This document shows, one piece after another, positions 4,964 to 5,965 of a stretch of DNA of 5,965 nucleotides. The first letter of the stretch is position 1, and the number at the start of each line of letters is the position of its first letter. This DNA is from Rubrobacteraceae bacterium. GTDB taxonomy: Bacteria > Actinomycetota > Rubrobacteria > Rubrobacterales > Rubrobacteraceae. A program made the position numbers and the translations under genes. The stretch is from positions 1-5,965 of the forward strand of contig JACCSM010000341.1 in the NCBI GenBank assembly GCA_013698525.1, given 5' to 3'. Under the pieces are notes generated by a model. That model was not told the origin of the DNA. It made no database searches and saw only the letters and a program-made list of their open reading frames with translations.

Positions 4964-5827
4964 ATGAACCCCGTCGCGACCGGCACTTTGCACAACAGGC
5001 TAGCGGAGCTCGAAAGGATTCTCGTTCCCTATGGGAGCGCGCTCGTCGCCTTCTCCGGCGGGGTCGACTCCTCGCTCGCCCTCGCCGCCGCAGCCCGGGC
5101 ACTACCAAGACACAGGGTCCTGGCCGTCACGTCGAACAACGAGACCTATCTTCCATCGGAGTTGGATCTGGCACGTGAGTTCGCCGAATCCCTCGGGGTG
5201 GAGCACCTCATAGTGAACACCCGTGAGCTCGACAACCCTGACTACGCCAGCAACCCTACGAACCGCTGCTACTTCTGCAAGAGCACGCTCTACTCCGACC
5301 TCGCGAAGATGGCCGGGGAACTCGGATACGGTTGCGTCGTGGACGGTGCGAACGCCGACGACGAGGGCGACCACCGCCCGGGCAGGAGGGCCGCGAAAGA
5401 GGAGAACGTCGTCAGCCCGCTCGCTCTGGCGCGGCTCACGAAGGACGACGTTCGTGCGCTGGCGAAGCACCTCGGGCTGCCGAGCTGGGACAAACCCGCG
5501 CTCGCGTGTCTGTCGAGTCGGTTCCCTTACGGGGAGCCCATCACCCCGGAGAAACTCCGTCGCGTCGCCCGCGCCGAGGAGTTCCTGCGGAGCCTCGGCT
5601 TCCGGCAAGTCCGCGTCCGGCATCACGAGAACATCGCCCGTCTGGAGGTCTCGGAATCCGAACTGGAACAAGCGTTCGCAAGGCGCGAGGAAATATCCGC
5701 CGAACTCAAGGACGCGGGCTTTCTCTACGTGGCCCTGGAGATGACGCCGTACCGATCCGGCAGCCTGAACGCCGTGCTGCAAAATAGCGGCGGCAAGAAA
5801 CCAAAGCAACTCCTCCCCGTAGTCTAG
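4964..5827 (+). CDS. larE: LarE-type ATP-dependent sulfur transferase (PP-loop)
   Basis: The 287-residue protein has a PP-loop ATP pyrophosphatase motif SGGVDSS (31-37) and the LarE hallmarks DGANADDEGDHRPGRRAA (127-144), WDKPALACLSSRFPYG (175-190) and the VRVRHHENIARLE region (216-228). LarE adenylates the carboxylate of the carboxylated nicotinate precursor and replaces it with sulfur, making the nickel-pincer cofactor first found in lactate racemase; LarB and LarC act before and after it. In Lactobacillus plantarum LarE the sulfur is taken from its own Cys in the C-x-x-S-R-F-P-Y-G region. Here that position is Cys182, and there is also a C-Y-F-C pair at 102/105 that the plantarum enzyme lacks. 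Three such cysteines mark the LarE forms that carry a [4Fe-4S] cluster and turn over catalytically, so that type is inferred. No larA, larB or larC is in the window. Start ATG 4964 has AGAGG about nine bases upstream. Confidence 0.88.
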   Translation: MNPVATGTLHNRLAELERILVPYGSALVAFSGGVDSSLALAAAARALPRHRVLAVTSNNETYLPSELDLAREFAESLGVEHLIVNTRELDNPDYASNPTNRCYFCKSTLYSDLAKMAGELGYGCVVDGANADDEGDHRPGRRAAKEENVVSPLALARLTKDDVRALAKHLGLPSWDKPALACLSSRFPYGEPITPEKLRRVARAEEFLRSLGFRQVRVRHHENIARLEVSESELEQAFARREEISAELKDAGFLYVALEMTPYRSGSLNAVLQNSGGKKPKQLLPVV

Positions 5828-5828
5828 G

Positions 5829-5965
5829 ATGATGGAATTCTCCGAACTCTACACCCAGCCCGTTCTGTGGATCGCCCTCGTGGGGATGCTCCTGGGCGTA
5901 GTCGGGAGCGTCGTGCCGGGGCTTCCGGGCGTGCCGCTCGTCTTTCTCTCCGCGCTGGTCTACGC
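5829..5965 (+). CDS. DUF456-family membrane protein, N-terminal part (runs off right edge)
   Basis: Forty-five codons are present, opening MMEFSELYTQPVLW. They continue into a hydrophobic helix (about 14-30, LWIALVGMLLGVVGSVV) and the loop P-G-L-P-G-V-P-L before a second helix. The V-G-x-V-x-P-x-L-P-G pattern is the hallmark of DUF456, small multi-helix membrane proteins built from glycine-zipper-like repeats and of unknown function. Two consecutive ATG codons (5829 and 5832) are both in frame; the first lies one base after the larE stop. No clear Shine-Dalgarno sequence precedes them, so translation is probably coupled to larE. The rest of the protein lies beyond the window. Confidence 0.75.
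   Translation, partial: MMEFSELYTQPVLWIALVGMLLGVVGSVVPGLPGVPLVFLSALVY

Overview
The window is high-GC bacterial DNA with dense, short-spaced genes on both strands. The gene content and the word-like AGCTGA/GTGCTGA repeats between genes suggest an actinobacterium, perhaps of the Rubrobacter type. The organism is an inference from style and content; no marker gene is complete enough to prove it.

Layout. The left half (1-2962) is transcribed leftward. It runs from a small four-helix membrane protein (2962-2654), through a nitroreductase-family flavoprotein (2644-1820) and a type III polyketide synthase (1823-771), to a membrane-bound ICMT-type methyltransferase (695-180). The first codons of seryl-tRNA synthetase (90-1) follow and run off the left edge. 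The first three genes are tightly packed (a 9-nt gap, then a 4-nt TTGA overlap) and look like one operon. The methyltransferase is set off from its neighbours by two repeat-filled spacers: 91-179, and 696-770 together with the palindrome overlapping the synthase stop. The right half (3128-5965) is transcribed rightward: a beta-ketoacyl-ACP synthase of the FabF type, a PrxQ/BCP-like peroxiredoxin, a LarE-type PP-loop sulfur transferase, and the start of a DUF456 membrane protein. Gaps here are 8, 13 and 1 nt. A 165-bp divergent promoter region (2963-3127) separates the halves.

How the genes may work together. A type III polyketide synthase next to an ICMT-family methyltransferase is the gene pair known as BpsA/BpsB in Bacillus, where long acyl-CoAs are made into alkylpyrones and then methylated. 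SrsA/SrsB of Streptomyces, which make methylated phenolic lipids, are a similar pair. The flavoprotein and the small membrane protein upstream, in the same unit, are therefore candidates for redox tailoring and membrane anchoring of a polyketide lipid. The divergent ketosynthase could supply or elongate acyl chains, but that link is inference. The peroxiredoxin, LarE and DUF456 genes look like a separate rightward unit with no visible link to the lipid.

The most unusual structural features are in the left half. The methyltransferase gene is bracketed by copies of a 16-nt repeat in inverted orientation and by an identical 11-nt direct repeat. A perfect 28-bp palindrome built on the same repeat word supplies the stop codon of the polyketide synthase. 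All five leftward genes start with TTG or GTG, whereas the four rightward genes start with ATG.
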